NCBI RefSeq assembly: GCF_006439355.1
Contig: NZ_VFTG01000027.1
Span: 1-64,000 of the forward strand
Direction: 5' to 3'
Length of the DNA stretch: 64,000 nucleotides
From: Mesorhizobium sp. B4-1-3
GTDB lineage: Bacteria; Pseudomonadota; Alphaproteobacteria; Rhizobiales; Rhizobiaceae
Below the pieces are notes generated by a model, which did not search any database, was not told the origin of the DNA, and was given only the letters and a program-made list of their open reading frames with translations. The translations under genes were made by a program, and so were the position numbers. Positions 8,302 through 16,959 of this stretch are shown in pieces (within the stretch, counting starts at the first letter, position 1; each line of letters opens with the position of its first letter).

Positions 8302-9374
8302 TAGCCGGCCTTGATCTTCTCGAACTCGGCGACCATGCGCTGCTTCAAGTCCGGCGCAACCGGCTGCTGGAACAGCGTCTTGTCGAGGAACTTGTCGAGA
8401 TTGTCGAAGCCGCGCTCGGTGAGCAGCTTCTGGTCCATCGCCGCCATGCCGGCGCTGTTGCCGTGACCGTAGCCGAAGGTCTTCACCATATACGCCGAAA
8501 CGTCCGGCGCGTTGACGGCGCTCAGGAAATCATAGGCCTCGTCGACCTTGCCCGGCGCATCCTTGAGCAACACGTAACCGCACACCCAGGTCGAGATGCC
8601 TTCCTTGGTGTCGCGGTTCATGGCGATCGGCAGGCCTTGCCCCTTGAGCGTCACATAGGTCTCGTTCCAGCCCCATACCAGGTCGACTTCATTGCCCGTG
8701 AAGGCCTGGTTGAGGTCGGTGTCGTCCGTCCAGTAGAAGCGGACATTCTTGTGCACGTCGCGCAGGAAGGCGGAAGCCTGTCTGAACTGCTCGTCGGTGA
8801 TCTTGGTCCAGTCCTTCAGGCCGATGACCAGGCTCGCCAGCGCATAGGCGTCGTCGACATTGTCGCCGATGGTGACGCGGCCCTTGAACTTCGGATCGGC
8901 GAAGATCTTCAGCGACTGCGCCTCGTCCGCCGTCACCTTGTCGGTGCGATAAAGCAGCGAGGTATTGCCCCAGTCGAAAGGCATGAACCAGGCCTTGCCG
9001 TCGGCGGTGGTGGCTAGGTCCTTCATCGCCATGATCCCGGGATTGAGGTCCTTCCAACCAGAGATCTTCGAGGTGTCGAGCGGCTGCAGTAGACCGGCCT
9101 CGCGCCACTTCACCACGCTTTGCGAGCAGGGATGCGCGATATCGGCCTTGAAGCCGGCGCGCATCTTCTCGAAAGCCTCGTCCTCATCGCCGAAGAAGGA
9201 GAAGGTCGGCTCGGCACTGTATTTGGCGGCATAGGCCGGATGCAGCAGCGGGTCCTCGTAACCGGACCAGTCAAAGACGACCAGGTCGCCGCCACCTCCG
9301 GCAAGCGCATAGGCGGTGCCCGCGCCGACGGTGACGAGGGCGGCCAGGACAAGACGGCGAAGCATGGTTTTCAT
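8298..9374 (-). CDS. Periplasmic amine-binding protein 1 (PotD/PotF family)
   Basis: 358 aa. Signal peptide at about 1-26 (basic start, hydrophobic core, cleavage near AYALAGG). The mature protein opens with DLVVFDWSGYEDP, the usual first strand of polyamine-type binding proteins. Aromatic-rich stretches (WFMPFDWGNT, FYWTDDTD, LVWGWNE) could form a cation-binding box. It is a close paralogue of 9491-10573. No ABC genes lie next to it on its own strand; the core transporter is 1.3 kb away on the opposite strand. Shares the operon with the amine oxidase. Confidence 0.87.
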   Translation of the reverse strand: MKTMLRRLVLAALVTVGAGTAYALAGGGGDLVVFDWSGYEDPLLHPAYAAKYSAEPTFSFFGDEDEAFEKMRAGFKADIAHPCSQSVVKWREAGLLQPLDTSKISGWKDLNPGIMAMKDLATTADGKAWFMPFDWGNTSLLYRTDKVTADEAQSLKIFADPKFKGRVTIGDNVDDAYALASLVIGLKDWTKITDEQFRQASAFLRDVHKNVRFYWTDDTDLNQAFTGNEVDLVWGWNETYVTLKGQGLPIAMNRDTKEGISTWVCGYVLLKDAPGKVDEAYDFLSAVNAPDVSAYMVKTFGYGHGNSAGMAAMDQKLLTERGFDNLDKFLDKTLFQQPVAPDLKQRMVAEFEKIKAGY

Positions 9375-9490
9375 GGCGCGAGAAACTCCCCCACCGCGGA
9401 CATATCGGGAGAGGTTAGGAGAATTCCCGGGCTTTGGCGAGCCCGCTCACTTTGCTCTGCTTGCAAGTGAGCGGGCCGCTGGAGTTGGCC

Positions 9491-10573
9491 TCAATAGCCG
9501 GCTTTGATCTTCTCGAATTCGGCAATCATCTTGAGTTTGAGCTCCGAAGGCAGCGGCTGCTGGAACAGCGTCTTGTCGACCCACTTTTCCACATTGTCGT
9601 AACCCTTTTCCTTCAGCACCGCCGGGTCGACGCCGGCCATGCCCTTGGCATTGGCCTGGCCGTAGCCCCAGTCCTTGACCAGCGTCTTGGCGACTTCCGG
9701 ATCGTTGACGGCGTTGAGATAATCATAGGCCTTGTCGATGTTGCCGGGCGCGTCCTTGAACAGCACATAGCCGCAGACCCAGGTCGACATGCCTTCGTCG
9801 GTATCCTTCTTGGATTTGATCGGCACGCTGGCCTTGACCGACTGCACAGTCGCATCGTTCCAGGCCCACGCGAGGTCGACTTCGCCGCCCGAGAGCAGCT
9901 GCACGATGTCGGTGGTGTCGGTCCAGTAGGAGCGGACATTCTTGTGCACCTGGCGCAGGAAGTCCGATGCCTGCTTGAACTGGTCGTCCGTCATCTTGGT
10001 CCAGTCCTTGAGCCCGATGGCGAGGCTGGCTAGCGCGTAGGCGTCGTCGACATTGTCGCCGATCGAGACACGGCCCTTGTATTTCGGATCGGCGAACACC
10101 TTCAGCGACTGCACATCCTTTTCGGCGATCTTGTCGGAATTGTAGGTGAGCTGGGTATCGCCCCAATCCCACGGCATGAACCAGGCCTTGCCGTCGGACG
10201 TCGTGGCGAGGTCCTTCATCGCCATGATGCCGGGATTGAGATCCTTCCAGCCGGTGATCTTCGAGGTGTCGAGCGGCTGCAGCAGCCCCGCTTCGCGCCA
10301 CTTCACCACGCTCTGCGAGCAGGGATGGCCGAGATCGGACTTGAAGCCGGAGCGAATCTTTTCAAACGCCTCGTCCTCGTCGCCGAAGAAGGCGAAGGTC
10401 GGCGAGTCGCCGTTCTTCTCGACATATTTGCCATGGAAGCTCGGATCCTCGTAGCCGGACCAGTCGAACACGATCAGGTCCTTGTCGGCGGCGACGGCGA
10501 ACGCCGCCGCCGAAGCCGCGATCGCGCTCCCAAGCGCCAGGGTCAATGTCAAGCGTCGGCTGAGTTTCTTCAT
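9491..10573 (-). CDS. Periplasmic amine-binding protein 2 (PotD/PotF family)
   Basis: 360 aa, clearly homologous to binding protein 1 along its length (shared SGYEDP, FFGDEDEAFEK, HPCSQSVVKWREAGLLQPLD, STWVCGYVL). Signal peptide about 1-29, cleavage near AVAADKD. Start at 10573 preceded by GAGGAGGGA; longer in-frame starts lack a ribosome site. The two copies differ in the putative ligand pocket (WFMPWDWGDT and SYWTDTTD here), which suggests two ligands served by one ABC core. The gap to the downstream paralogue is 116 nt. Confidence 0.87.
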   Translation of the reverse strand: MKKLSRRLTLTLALGSAIAASAAAFAVAADKDLIVFDWSGYEDPSFHGKYVEKNGDSPTFAFFGDEDEAFEKIRSGFKSDLGHPCSQSVVKWREAGLLQPLDTSKITGWKDLNPGIMAMKDLATTSDGKAWFMPWDWGDTQLTYNSDKIAEKDVQSLKVFADPKYKGRVSIGDNVDDAYALASLAIGLKDWTKMTDDQFKQASDFLRQVHKNVRSYWTDTTDIVQLLSGGEVDLAWAWNDATVQSVKASVPIKSKKDTDEGMSTWVCGYVLFKDAPGNIDKAYDYLNAVNDPEVAKTLVKDWGYGQANAKGMAGVDPAVLKEKGYDNVEKWVDKTLFQQPLPSELKLKMIAEFEKIKAGY

Positions 10574-10652
10574 GCTGTTCCCTCCTCTTTGGTTTGCCGG
10601 TCTTGTTTGGCCGGCTGTTGCTAACCTGCTTTTGCTAGCCCCACATCCTTTG

Positions 10653-11336
10653 CTAGCCATAGTGTTTCGGGAAGGCGGCGGCCAAGAACGCGTTCGCGGC
10701 CTGCAATGCCGTCTCCCGCGTGGTGTCCTCCGTTCCCATCATCAGCCGCAGCCACAGGCCCTCGAGCATGGCGCTGAGCGCCAGGGCGATGGCCTGGGGG
10801 TCATAGCTGTAGCCGCCGCTTTTCTTGAGCGTCGTGCAGAGATCGATGAAGACCTGCTGATAATAGGCGTCGCGCGAGCTGCTCAGCGCCTGGTAGGTCG
10901 GCCGCGACTTGGCCTCGCCCCAGAAGGCGAGCCAGGCGGCGAGCTTGCGCTTGTTGCAGATCGAGCGGTCGAAATCGGCCCACACCAGCTGCTGCAGTTG
11001 TCGCGCCGGATCGTCGCCCGCCTTCTGCAAGGCGGTGCGCCAATGCGCCGAATACTCGTCATACATATGCTGCAGCGTGGCGATTAGCAGCTTTTCCTTG
11101 CTCTCGAAATGGAAGTTGACGATGCCGCGCGACAGGCCCGCGCCGTCGGCAACGTCGGCCATCGTCGTTTCGGCATAGCCGCGCTTGGCCAGTGAATCGA
11201 TCGTCGCCTCGATCAGTTGCAGCCGCCTGACCTCTTTCGAGGCCTTGCGGCCGCGCTTGTCGGCGTCGCCTTTCCGCGCCGTTTCGGAGAGAGCGTCGCT
11301 CGCCTCAGTCTTCATGGGTGTCACGGTCTCCAGCAT
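10653..11336 (-). CDS. TetR-family regulator, BetI-like
   Basis: 227 aa if started at 11336; ATG 11315 or GTG 11339 are alternatives. The N-terminal helix-turn-helix is typical (MADVADGAGLSRGIVNFHFE). The C-terminal domain has BetI hallmarks: KLAAWLAFWGEA and LEGLWLRLM. BetI proteins bind choline-type ligands and repress genes for their uptake and breakdown. Here the gene sits in the middle of the amine locus, 6 nt after the methyltransferase stop, and the three 16-nt palindromes of the locus resemble the known bet operator core. It is probably a repressor of the locus, including its own operon (inference). Confidence 0.85.
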   Translation of the reverse strand: MLETVTPMKTEASDALSETARKGDADKRGRKASKEVRRLQLIEATIDSLAKRGYAETTMADVADGAGLSRGIVNFHFESKEKLLIATLQHMYDEYSAHWRTALQKAGDDPARQLQQLVWADFDRSICNKRKLAAWLAFWGEAKSRPTYQALSSSRDAYYQQVFIDLCTTLKKSGGYSYDPQAIALALSAMLEGLWLRLMMGTEDTTRETALQAANAFLAAAFPKHYG

Positions 11337-11342
11337 CACCGG

Positions 11343-12137
11343 CTATCCGACCGGCTTCCAACCGCGCAGATGAGTGGGGCGGTGCTCGCCACTGTCAAGC
11401 ACCTTCTGCATCGCCTCCCAAGTCCTGATGTTCTTGTCGACATAGGCCGCGCCGACCGCTGCCGCGGCCCGTGCGTAGAGCGACCCCTTGAGCCGCGAAA
11501 GCTCTTCGCGCGCGACCTCGCGGTACCATGGATTGCGGTCGCGGATGGTGATGTCGGTGAAGCCGGCGCGCCGCATCGCTTCGGCATAGCGCGCCGGCGA
11601 GGCCATGGCGAAGGAGAGCCCCTCGGCCGCGATATAGGCCTTCATCTCAGGCGACGGCTCCCCGTCATGCGAAATCATCCAGTTCGACGCCGCAAACACC
11701 CCTCCGGGTCTCAGCACGCGAAAGATCTCGGCGAACAGCGCGTCCTTGTCCGGCACGTGCAGCAGCGCGTCCTTGGAGAAGACGACGTCGAAGGAAGCGT
11801 CCGTGAAAGGAAGCGGTCCCGGCGGCGCCTGGACGAAGCTGACACGATCCTCGAGCCTCTGCCTGATCGCCCCTCGCCTCGCCGTCTCGATCACTGGCTT
11901 TTCGACGTCGAAGCCGGTGGCTCGAGCCACGCCGTGCGTTGCCGCCAGATGCAGCGTGATGCCGCCGGCGCCGCAACCGATATCGAGGATCGTCTTGCCC
12001 TCGAGCGAGAGGCCTTCGACCACGCGGTCGACCTCGTCCGGACCGCCCGGCGACAGGTAGCCCTCGCCCCACAGCGCTTCGAGGAAGCGGATGGCGGTGT
12101 CGTCATATTCCGGCTCGGCGTCAGCCGTTTCGATCAT
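11343..12137 (-). CDS. SAM-dependent methyltransferase, phosphoethanolamine N-methyltransferase-like
   Basis: 264 aa. Motif I is ILDIGCGAGG; the motif IV region DVVFSKDALLHVPDK and the leading GEGYLSPGG string resemble phosphoethanolamine N-methyltransferases (family knowledge). It would transfer methyl groups from SAM to an amino group. First gene of the minus-strand operon (methyltransferase, TetR, two binding proteins, amine oxidase), with operator 3 about 88 nt upstream. A methyltransferase in a locus that otherwise looks catabolic is odd; it may act on small amines, or as a transferase working with the GcvT-like protein. No experiment is implied by the sequence. Confidence 0.8.
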   Translation of the reverse strand: MIETADAEPEYDDTAIRFLEALWGEGYLSPGGPDEVDRVVEGLSLEGKTILDIGCGAGGITLHLAATHGVARATGFDVEKPVIETARRGAIRQRLEDRVSFVQAPPGPLPFTDASFDVVFSKDALLHVPDKDALFAEIFRVLRPGGVFAASNWMISHDGEPSPEMKAYIAAEGLSFAMASPARYAEAMRRAGFTDITIRDRNPWYREVAREELSRLKGSLYARAAAAVGAAYVDKNIRTWEAMQKVLDSGEHRPTHLRGWKPVG

Positions 12138-12224
12138 CGGATCCTTAGCCCCAAATGCCGATGTGGATCAGTCCAGAATGCTGCCAAAGCCTAGCGCATC
12201 AACAGGAAAACGCAACAGCATTTG

Positions 12225-12240
12225 TTGAACATTCATTCAA
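12225..12240. promoter_or_regulatory. Palindromic operator 3 between methyltransferase and FAD enzyme genes
   Basis: TTGAACATTCATTCAA, third match to TTGAAYNNNNRTTCAA. It is 88 nt from the methyltransferase start (minus) and 97 nt from the first phytoene-desaturase-like gene (plus), a shared divergent control region. Confidence 0.75.
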
Positions 12241-12336
12241 AATGGCTGGACAAAAAACTGTGATCCGTGTCAAATTCGGGCAATCGGGGAACATACGCAC
12301 CGAAAAGACGGGCGGCCGGATGGAGGTTCTGCGCGC

Positions 12337-13956
12337 ATGAAGGCATGGGACGCGATCGTCATCGGCGGCGGACATAACGGGCTGGTCAACGCCTGCTATC
12401 TGCAGCGCGCCGGACTGGACGTGCTGGTGGTCGAGAAGAACGAATGGGTCGGCGGCGCCGCCACCAGCCGCGAGCTGACGCCGGGCTTCCTCTATTCCAA
12501 CTGCTCCTATGTCTGCTCGCTGTTCCGGCCCGAGATCATGCGCGACCTGGAGCTGCCGCGCTTCGGGCTGCAAGTGATCTCCTACGAGGGTGGCGCGGTC
12601 TTCACCCGCGACGGCGACTATCTCGCCAATTACCGCGACCACGACGCGCATCGTCGCGAGTTCGCGCGCTTCTCGAAGCGCGACGCCGAGGCCTATGACC
12701 GCTATTCGCGCGACGTCACAAGACAGTGCCGCTTCATCCAGCCGCTCTTGATGCGCACCGCGCCCGACCCGACCAGTTTTCGGCCGCGCGACCTCGGGGA
12801 ACTGCTCTATCTGGGGAAAAAATTCGCCGGCCTCTCCGCCGAGGAGATGGCGCTGACACTGCGCTTCTGGACGATGTCGATCTCGGACTTCCTGGACGAG
12901 TACTTCGAGACAGACGTCATCAAGGCGAACTTCGCGCTGTCCGGCATTATCGGCACGGCGCTCGGACCGATGTCGCCCGGCACGGCTTACGTTCTGCTCC
13001 ACCACTATATGGGCGAGGTCGACGGCTCGGTCGGGGCCTGGGGCTATGCGCGCGGCGGCATGGGCGCCGTCACCAAGGCGCTGGCCGCCTCCTTCAACGC
13101 CTCCGGCGGCACCATCCGCACCGGCGCCGAGGTGGACCATGTGCTGATCTCGAACGGCAGAGCCAAGGGCGTCGTGCTCGCCGGCGGCGAGGAGATTTAC
13201 GGCAAGCTCGTCATCTCCAATGCCGACGTCAAGCGCACCTTCCTGAAGCTGGTCGAGGAGAAGGAGCTGCCCGACATCTTCCTGGGCCGTGTGCGGAATT
13301 TCAAAATCCGAGGCTCATCCGGCAAGGTCAACATCGCGCTGGATTCGCTCCCCGAATTTCCCGCCTTGCCGAAGGATTCGCCGGTCTATCGCGCCGACAT
13401 GCATTTCACCGATTCCATCGAGCGCATGGAGCGCGCCTATGACGACTGGAAAGCCGGGCGCTGGTCGGCCGATCCCTTCCTCGACATGATGATCCCGACC
13501 ACGCTCGACCCGACCATGGCGCCGCCGGGAAGGCATTTCATGAGCTGTTTCGTGCAGTACGCGCCGCCCAAGATAGATGGGCGCGACTGGACCGATGCCG
13601 ACCGCGACGGCTTTGCCGAAAGCGTGATCTCCCAGATCGCGCAATATTCGCCGGGCTTCCGCGACCGCATCGTCCACATGGAGGTACGCACGCCGCGCGA
13701 GATCGAGGCCGAGGTCGGCCTTACCGAAGGCAATATCTTCCAGGGCGAGCTCACCTTCGACCAGCTGCTCTTCAACCGTCCGGTGCCGGGCTACGCGCAA
13801 TACCGCTCGCCGGTCGGCGGGCTCTATATGTGCGGCTCCTCGACCCATCCGGGCGGCGGCGTCATGGGCGCGCCCGGACGCAATGCCGCCGCCGAGATCC
13901 TGCGCGATCTCGCCAGGCCAACCCTGCATATGAGCCCGGCCCATGACGTCATCTGA
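12337..13956 (+). CDS. FAD-dependent oxidoreductase, phytoene-desaturase-like (COG1233), copy A
   Basis: 539 aa. N-terminal dinucleotide fold AIVIGGGHNGLVNACYL then VEKNEWVGGAATS, and a C-terminal FAD segment with GLYMCGSSTHPGGGVMGAPG. The family covers phytoene desaturases and many uncharacterised oxidoreductases; nothing nearby suggests carotenoid synthesis. Start preceded by GGAGG. The end overlaps copy B by 14 nt. The pair heads a plus-strand operon that continues into the GcvT-like gene, so it may oxidise the same small amine handled by the rest of the locus. Confidence 0.8.
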   Translation: MKAWDAIVIGGGHNGLVNACYLQRAGLDVLVVEKNEWVGGAATSRELTPGFLYSNCSYVCSLFRPEIMRDLELPRFGLQVISYEGGAVFTRDGDYLANYRDHDAHRREFARFSKRDAEAYDRYSRDVTRQCRFIQPLLMRTAPDPTSFRPRDLGELLYLGKKFAGLSAEEMALTLRFWTMSISDFLDEYFETDVIKANFALSGIIGTALGPMSPGTAYVLLHHYMGEVDGSVGAWGYARGGMGAVTKALAASFNASGGTIRTGAEVDHVLISNGRAKGVVLAGGEEIYGKLVISNADVKRTFLKLVEEKELPDIFLGRVRNFKIRGSSGKVNIALDSLPEFPALPKDSPVYRADMHFTDSIERMERAYDDWKAGRWSADPFLDMMIPTTLDPTMAPPGRHFMSCFVQYAPPKIDGRDWTDADRDGFAESVISQIAQYSPGFRDRIVHMEVRTPREIEAEVGLTEGNIFQGELTFDQLLFNRPVPGYAQYRSPVGGLYMCGSSTHPGGGVMGAPGRNAAAEILRDLARPTLHMSPAHDVI

Positions 13957-15517
13957 TTTGAATTGGGACGCCATCGTCATCGGCGGCGGCCATAACGGCC
14001 TCGTCGCCGCCGCCACGCTTTCGAAGTCGGGCCGCAAGGTGCTGCTGCTCGAGGCCGGCAACGAGGTCGGCGGCGCGGCGCGCACCGAGGAATTCGCGCC
14101 CGGCTTCCGCGTCTCCGCCGTCGCGCATCTGCTCAACCGCCTGCACCCCGATGTGGTGAAGACGCTGGAGCTGGAGCGGCACGGGCTGACGATCGAGCGC
14201 GGCGACTTTGTGCCCTCGGTCGCGCTGTCGAAGACCGGCCCGCTTACGCTGCACGGCGCCTATGGCGAGGTGTTGACCGGAGCGAGCCCTTCGGAGCAAT
14301 CCGCCTGGAAGGAACTGCGCGCGCAACTGCTGCGCTATGCCGGCGTCTTGAAGCCTTTCCTGTCACGCCGGCCGCCGGACCTCGGCAACATGTCGCTGGC
14401 CGAGATGACCGGGCTCGGCCAGACCGCGCTGGCGCTGAAGCGGCTCGGCAAAGAGGACATGCGCGACTTCCTGCGCGTGCTTTTAATGAGTGTCTACGAT
14501 CTGCTCGACGAGCAGCTTTCGGACGACCGGCTGAAAGGCCTGCTTGCTTTCGACGCAACGCTCGGCTCGCATCTGGGGCCGCGCTCGCCGACTTCGCTGC
14601 TTGGCCTCTACTACAGGCTGGCCGGCGAGATCGGCGGCCTCGCCGGCGCGCAAGTCCAGCCGAAAGGCGGCATGGGCGCCGTCGTCGCCGCCATCCGCGC
14701 GGCGGCGGAAAAAGCCGGCGTTTCCATCCGCCACGCTTCGCCCGTCGCCAAGGTGATCGTCGAGAAAGGTCGCGCCGTGGGCGTCGTCACGCAGGGCGGC
14801 GCGACGCTGCGCGCAAGGACCGTCGTTTCCGCCGTCAACCCGGCGACGACGATCCTCGATCTTGTCGGCCCGCGCGAGGTCGACACCGGCTTCGTGCGCA
14901 AGGTGAAAAACATTCGCATGAAAGGCGATGCGGCGAAGCTCCATCTGGCGCTCGACCTGCCGCCGCAATTCTCAGGCATCGACGCCGCAGGCCACAAGGG
15001 CCGTCTCGTCGTCGCGCCTTCGCCCGACCATGTCGAGCGCGCCTTCAATCCGTCGAAATATGGCGCGTTCTCGCCTGAGCCGGTGATGGAGATCACGCTC
15101 CCCAGCATCGCCGATCCATCGCTCGCCCCCTCCGGCGCCTGCGTGCTGTCGGCCGTGGTGCAATACGCGCCCTATGCGCTGAAGGAGGGCTGGGCCGCCG
15201 GCAAGCCGCAATTCCTGAAGGCGATCATGGCGCAGCTCGAAGCCCATGCGCCGGGCATCGGCGCGAGCGTCCGCCATGCCGAGTTGCTGACCCCGGCCGA
15301 CATCGAGGCTCGCTACCGCATGCCCGGCGGCCATTGGCACCATGGCGAATTGCAAGCCGACCAGATGCTGATGTCGCGGCCGGTCTCCGGCTGGTCGGGC
15401 TACGACACGCCGCTCGAAGGCCTGTTCCTTGCCGGCGCCGGCTCGCATCCGGGCGGCGGCGTCTCCGGCGCGCCCGGCCTCAACGCCGCGCGGCGTGTCA
15501 TTGCGGCGGGAAGGTGA
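13943..15517 (+). CDS. FAD-dependent oxidoreductase, phytoene-desaturase-like (COG1233), copy B
   Basis: 524 aa, paralogous to copy A: AIVIGGGHNGLVAAATL at the start and GLFLAGAGSHPGGGVSGAPG near the end. Overlaps copy A by 14 nt, which implies translational coupling and perhaps a heterodimer. Sequence between the FAD motifs has drifted more, so the two active sites may differ. Substrate unknown. Confidence 0.8.
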   Translation: MTSSDLNWDAIVIGGGHNGLVAAATLSKSGRKVLLLEAGNEVGGAARTEEFAPGFRVSAVAHLLNRLHPDVVKTLELERHGLTIERGDFVPSVALSKTGPLTLHGAYGEVLTGASPSEQSAWKELRAQLLRYAGVLKPFLSRRPPDLGNMSLAEMTGLGQTALALKRLGKEDMRDFLRVLLMSVYDLLDEQLSDDRLKGLLAFDATLGSHLGPRSPTSLLGLYYRLAGEIGGLAGAQVQPKGGMGAVVAAIRAAAEKAGVSIRHASPVAKVIVEKGRAVGVVTQGGATLRARTVVSAVNPATTILDLVGPREVDTGFVRKVKNIRMKGDAAKLHLALDLPPQFSGIDAAGHKGRLVVAPSPDHVERAFNPSKYGAFSPEPVMEITLPSIADPSLAPSGACVLSAVVQYAPYALKEGWAAGKPQFLKAIMAQLEAHAPGIGASVRHAELLTPADIEARYRMPGGHWHHGELQADQMLMSRPVSGWSGYDTPLEGLFLAGAGSHPGGGVSGAPGLNAARRVIAAGR

Positions 15518-15553
15518 GCATGATTTTGCAAATCGTTAGCGCAGCGCTCTACG

Positions 15554-15714
15554 GCGCCCCCTTCTGCCCTGCCGGGCATCTCCCCCTCTTGGGGGGAGAT
15601 CAGCAGTTCGCTCTCTCGGCGCCTTTCCTGCAACGCCGGAGATTGGCGAAATCGGCGGCGACGGCCAATCTCCCCCCTAAAGGGGAAGATGTCCGGCAGG
15701 ACAGAGGGGGGCGC
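15554..15714. repeat. Long palindromic REP-type element
   Basis: Two arms of about 32 bp pair with few mismatches: the left begins GCGCCCCCTTCTGCC and contains CTGCCGGGCATCTCCCC; the right contains GGGGAAGATGTCCGGCAGG and ends GGGGGGCGC. Each arm carries its own CTCCCC...GGGGAG mini-hairpin. The same GGGGAGA-TGTCCGGCAGGACA unit is present at 63789-63812. It sits inside the plus-strand operon between copy B and the GcvT-like gene, so it could affect mRNA stability. Confidence 0.75.
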
Positions 15715-15728
15715 GAAGGAACGCCGTC

Positions 15729-16958
15729 ATGAATCGTCATGTGAAAATCAATTCCGCCCGCACCCTCACGCAATCCCACTTCCGCACGCTGCGGCTCGGC
15801 ACGCCCTTCCAGCCGCGCATCGACGCGCTGGCACTGAAGCAGGACTGGTACAATTGGGCCGGCTACCGCGCGCCGCATTCGTTATGGGACGAGGAGCTCG
15901 AATATTTCGCCATCCGCAGCCAGGCGGCGCTGTTCGACATCTCGCCGATGACGAAATACCGGATCGAGGGTGCGGATGCCGAAGCCTATCTCGATCGCGT
16001 CACCTTGCGCGACGTGACCAGGTTGAAACCCGGCCGCGTCCATTACACCGCCTGGTGCGACGACGAAGGCTTCGTGCTCGACGACGGCACTTTGTTCCGG
16101 CTCTCGCCGACCCGCTTCCGGCTGTGCTCGCAGGAGCGGCATCTGCCTTGGCTTCTCGACAGCGCCATCGGCTACGACGTGAGCGTCGAGGAAGAGACCG
16201 AGGCGGTCGCCGGCCTGGCGCTGCAAGGCCCCACCTCCTTCGCCATCCTGCGCGACGCGGGCTTTGCCGGCGTCGAGCGGCTGAAGGTCTTGGACCTCGC
16301 CGAGTTCACCCACGACGGCGCTACCGTGACCATCTCGCGCACCGGCTTCACCGGCGATCTCGGCTACGAGCTGTTCGTGCCGGCCGACAAGGCGCTGAGC
16401 CTGTGGGACCGGCTGATGGCGGCGGGCGAATTGCGCGGCATTCGCGCCATCGGCTACACGGCGCTGAACCGCGCCCGACTGGAAGCCGGCCTCATCGTCG
16501 CCAATGCCGATTTCACCACGTCCGAGCATGCCATCCGCACCGACCGCCTGCGCATGCCCGACGAGATCGGCCTCGGCTTCATGATCGATCCCGATAAGGG
16601 ACATTTCAACGGCCGCCGCGCCATCCTCGAAGCCCGCGCCAGGAAAAAGCTGCGTCACGTGCTGGTCGGACTGGAGATCGAAGGCAATATTCCGGCCGAG
16701 CATGCCATCGTCTACTACAGGAAGAGCCAGGAAGTTGGGCTGGTGAGCGCGGCGATGTGGTCGCCGATGGCCAAGCGCAACATCGCGCTCGCCTCGCTGC
16801 GGCGACCCTATGGCGAAACGATCGTCGACGACCTCTGGGTCGAGGTTTACGCCATGCGCGAGCTGCAGTACCACAAGCTGATGAAGAAGGCGAAGGTGGT
16901 GCCGCGGCCCTTCATCAAGCTCGACCGCCGCACCGCCAACCCGCCGGCGGACTTTTGA
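15729..16958 (+). CDS. GcvT-like aminomethyltransferase / folate-dependent demethylase family protein
   Basis: 409 aa. GcvT-family landmarks: an aromatic N-terminal stretch (YNWAGYRAPHSLWDEE), ALFDISPMTKYRIEG, then RTGFTGDLGYELFVP, and a C-terminal barrel-like domain (residues about 310-390). Family members move one-carbon units from amines or sulfonium compounds to tetrahydrofolate; with a Rieske oxygenase and FAD oxidases nearby, demethylation of an N-methyl compound fits (inference). Not a standard glycine-cleavage T protein, since gcvH/gcvP are absent. The next gene starts 1 nt after its stop. Confidence 0.82.
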   Translation: MNRHVKINSARTLTQSHFRTLRLGTPFQPRIDALALKQDWYNWAGYRAPHSLWDEELEYFAIRSQAALFDISPMTKYRIEGADAEAYLDRVTLRDVTRLKPGRVHYTAWCDDEGFVLDDGTLFRLSPTRFRLCSQERHLPWLLDSAIGYDVSVEEETEAVAGLALQGPTSFAILRDAGFAGVERLKVLDLAEFTHDGATVTISRTGFTGDLGYELFVPADKALSLWDRLMAAGELRGIRAIGYTALNRARLEAGLIVANADFTTSEHAIRTDRLRMPDEIGLGFMIDPDKGHFNGRRAILEARARKKLRHVLVGLEIEGNIPAEHAIVYYRKSQEVGLVSAAMWSPMAKRNIALASLRRPYGETIVDDLWVEVYAMRELQYHKLMKKAKVVPRPFIKLDRRTANPPADF

Positions 16959-16959
16959 C

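Noticed and set aside
12337..15517. Carotenoid biosynthesis genes (two phytoene-desaturase-like frames)
   Set aside because: No crtB/crtE-type genes and the pair lies in an operon with a GcvT-like gene; COG1233 is a broad family.
15729..16958. GcvT-like gene as part of a glycine cleavage system
   Set aside because: No gcvH or gcvP nearby and the gene context is amine catabolism; the family includes other folate-dependent demethylases.
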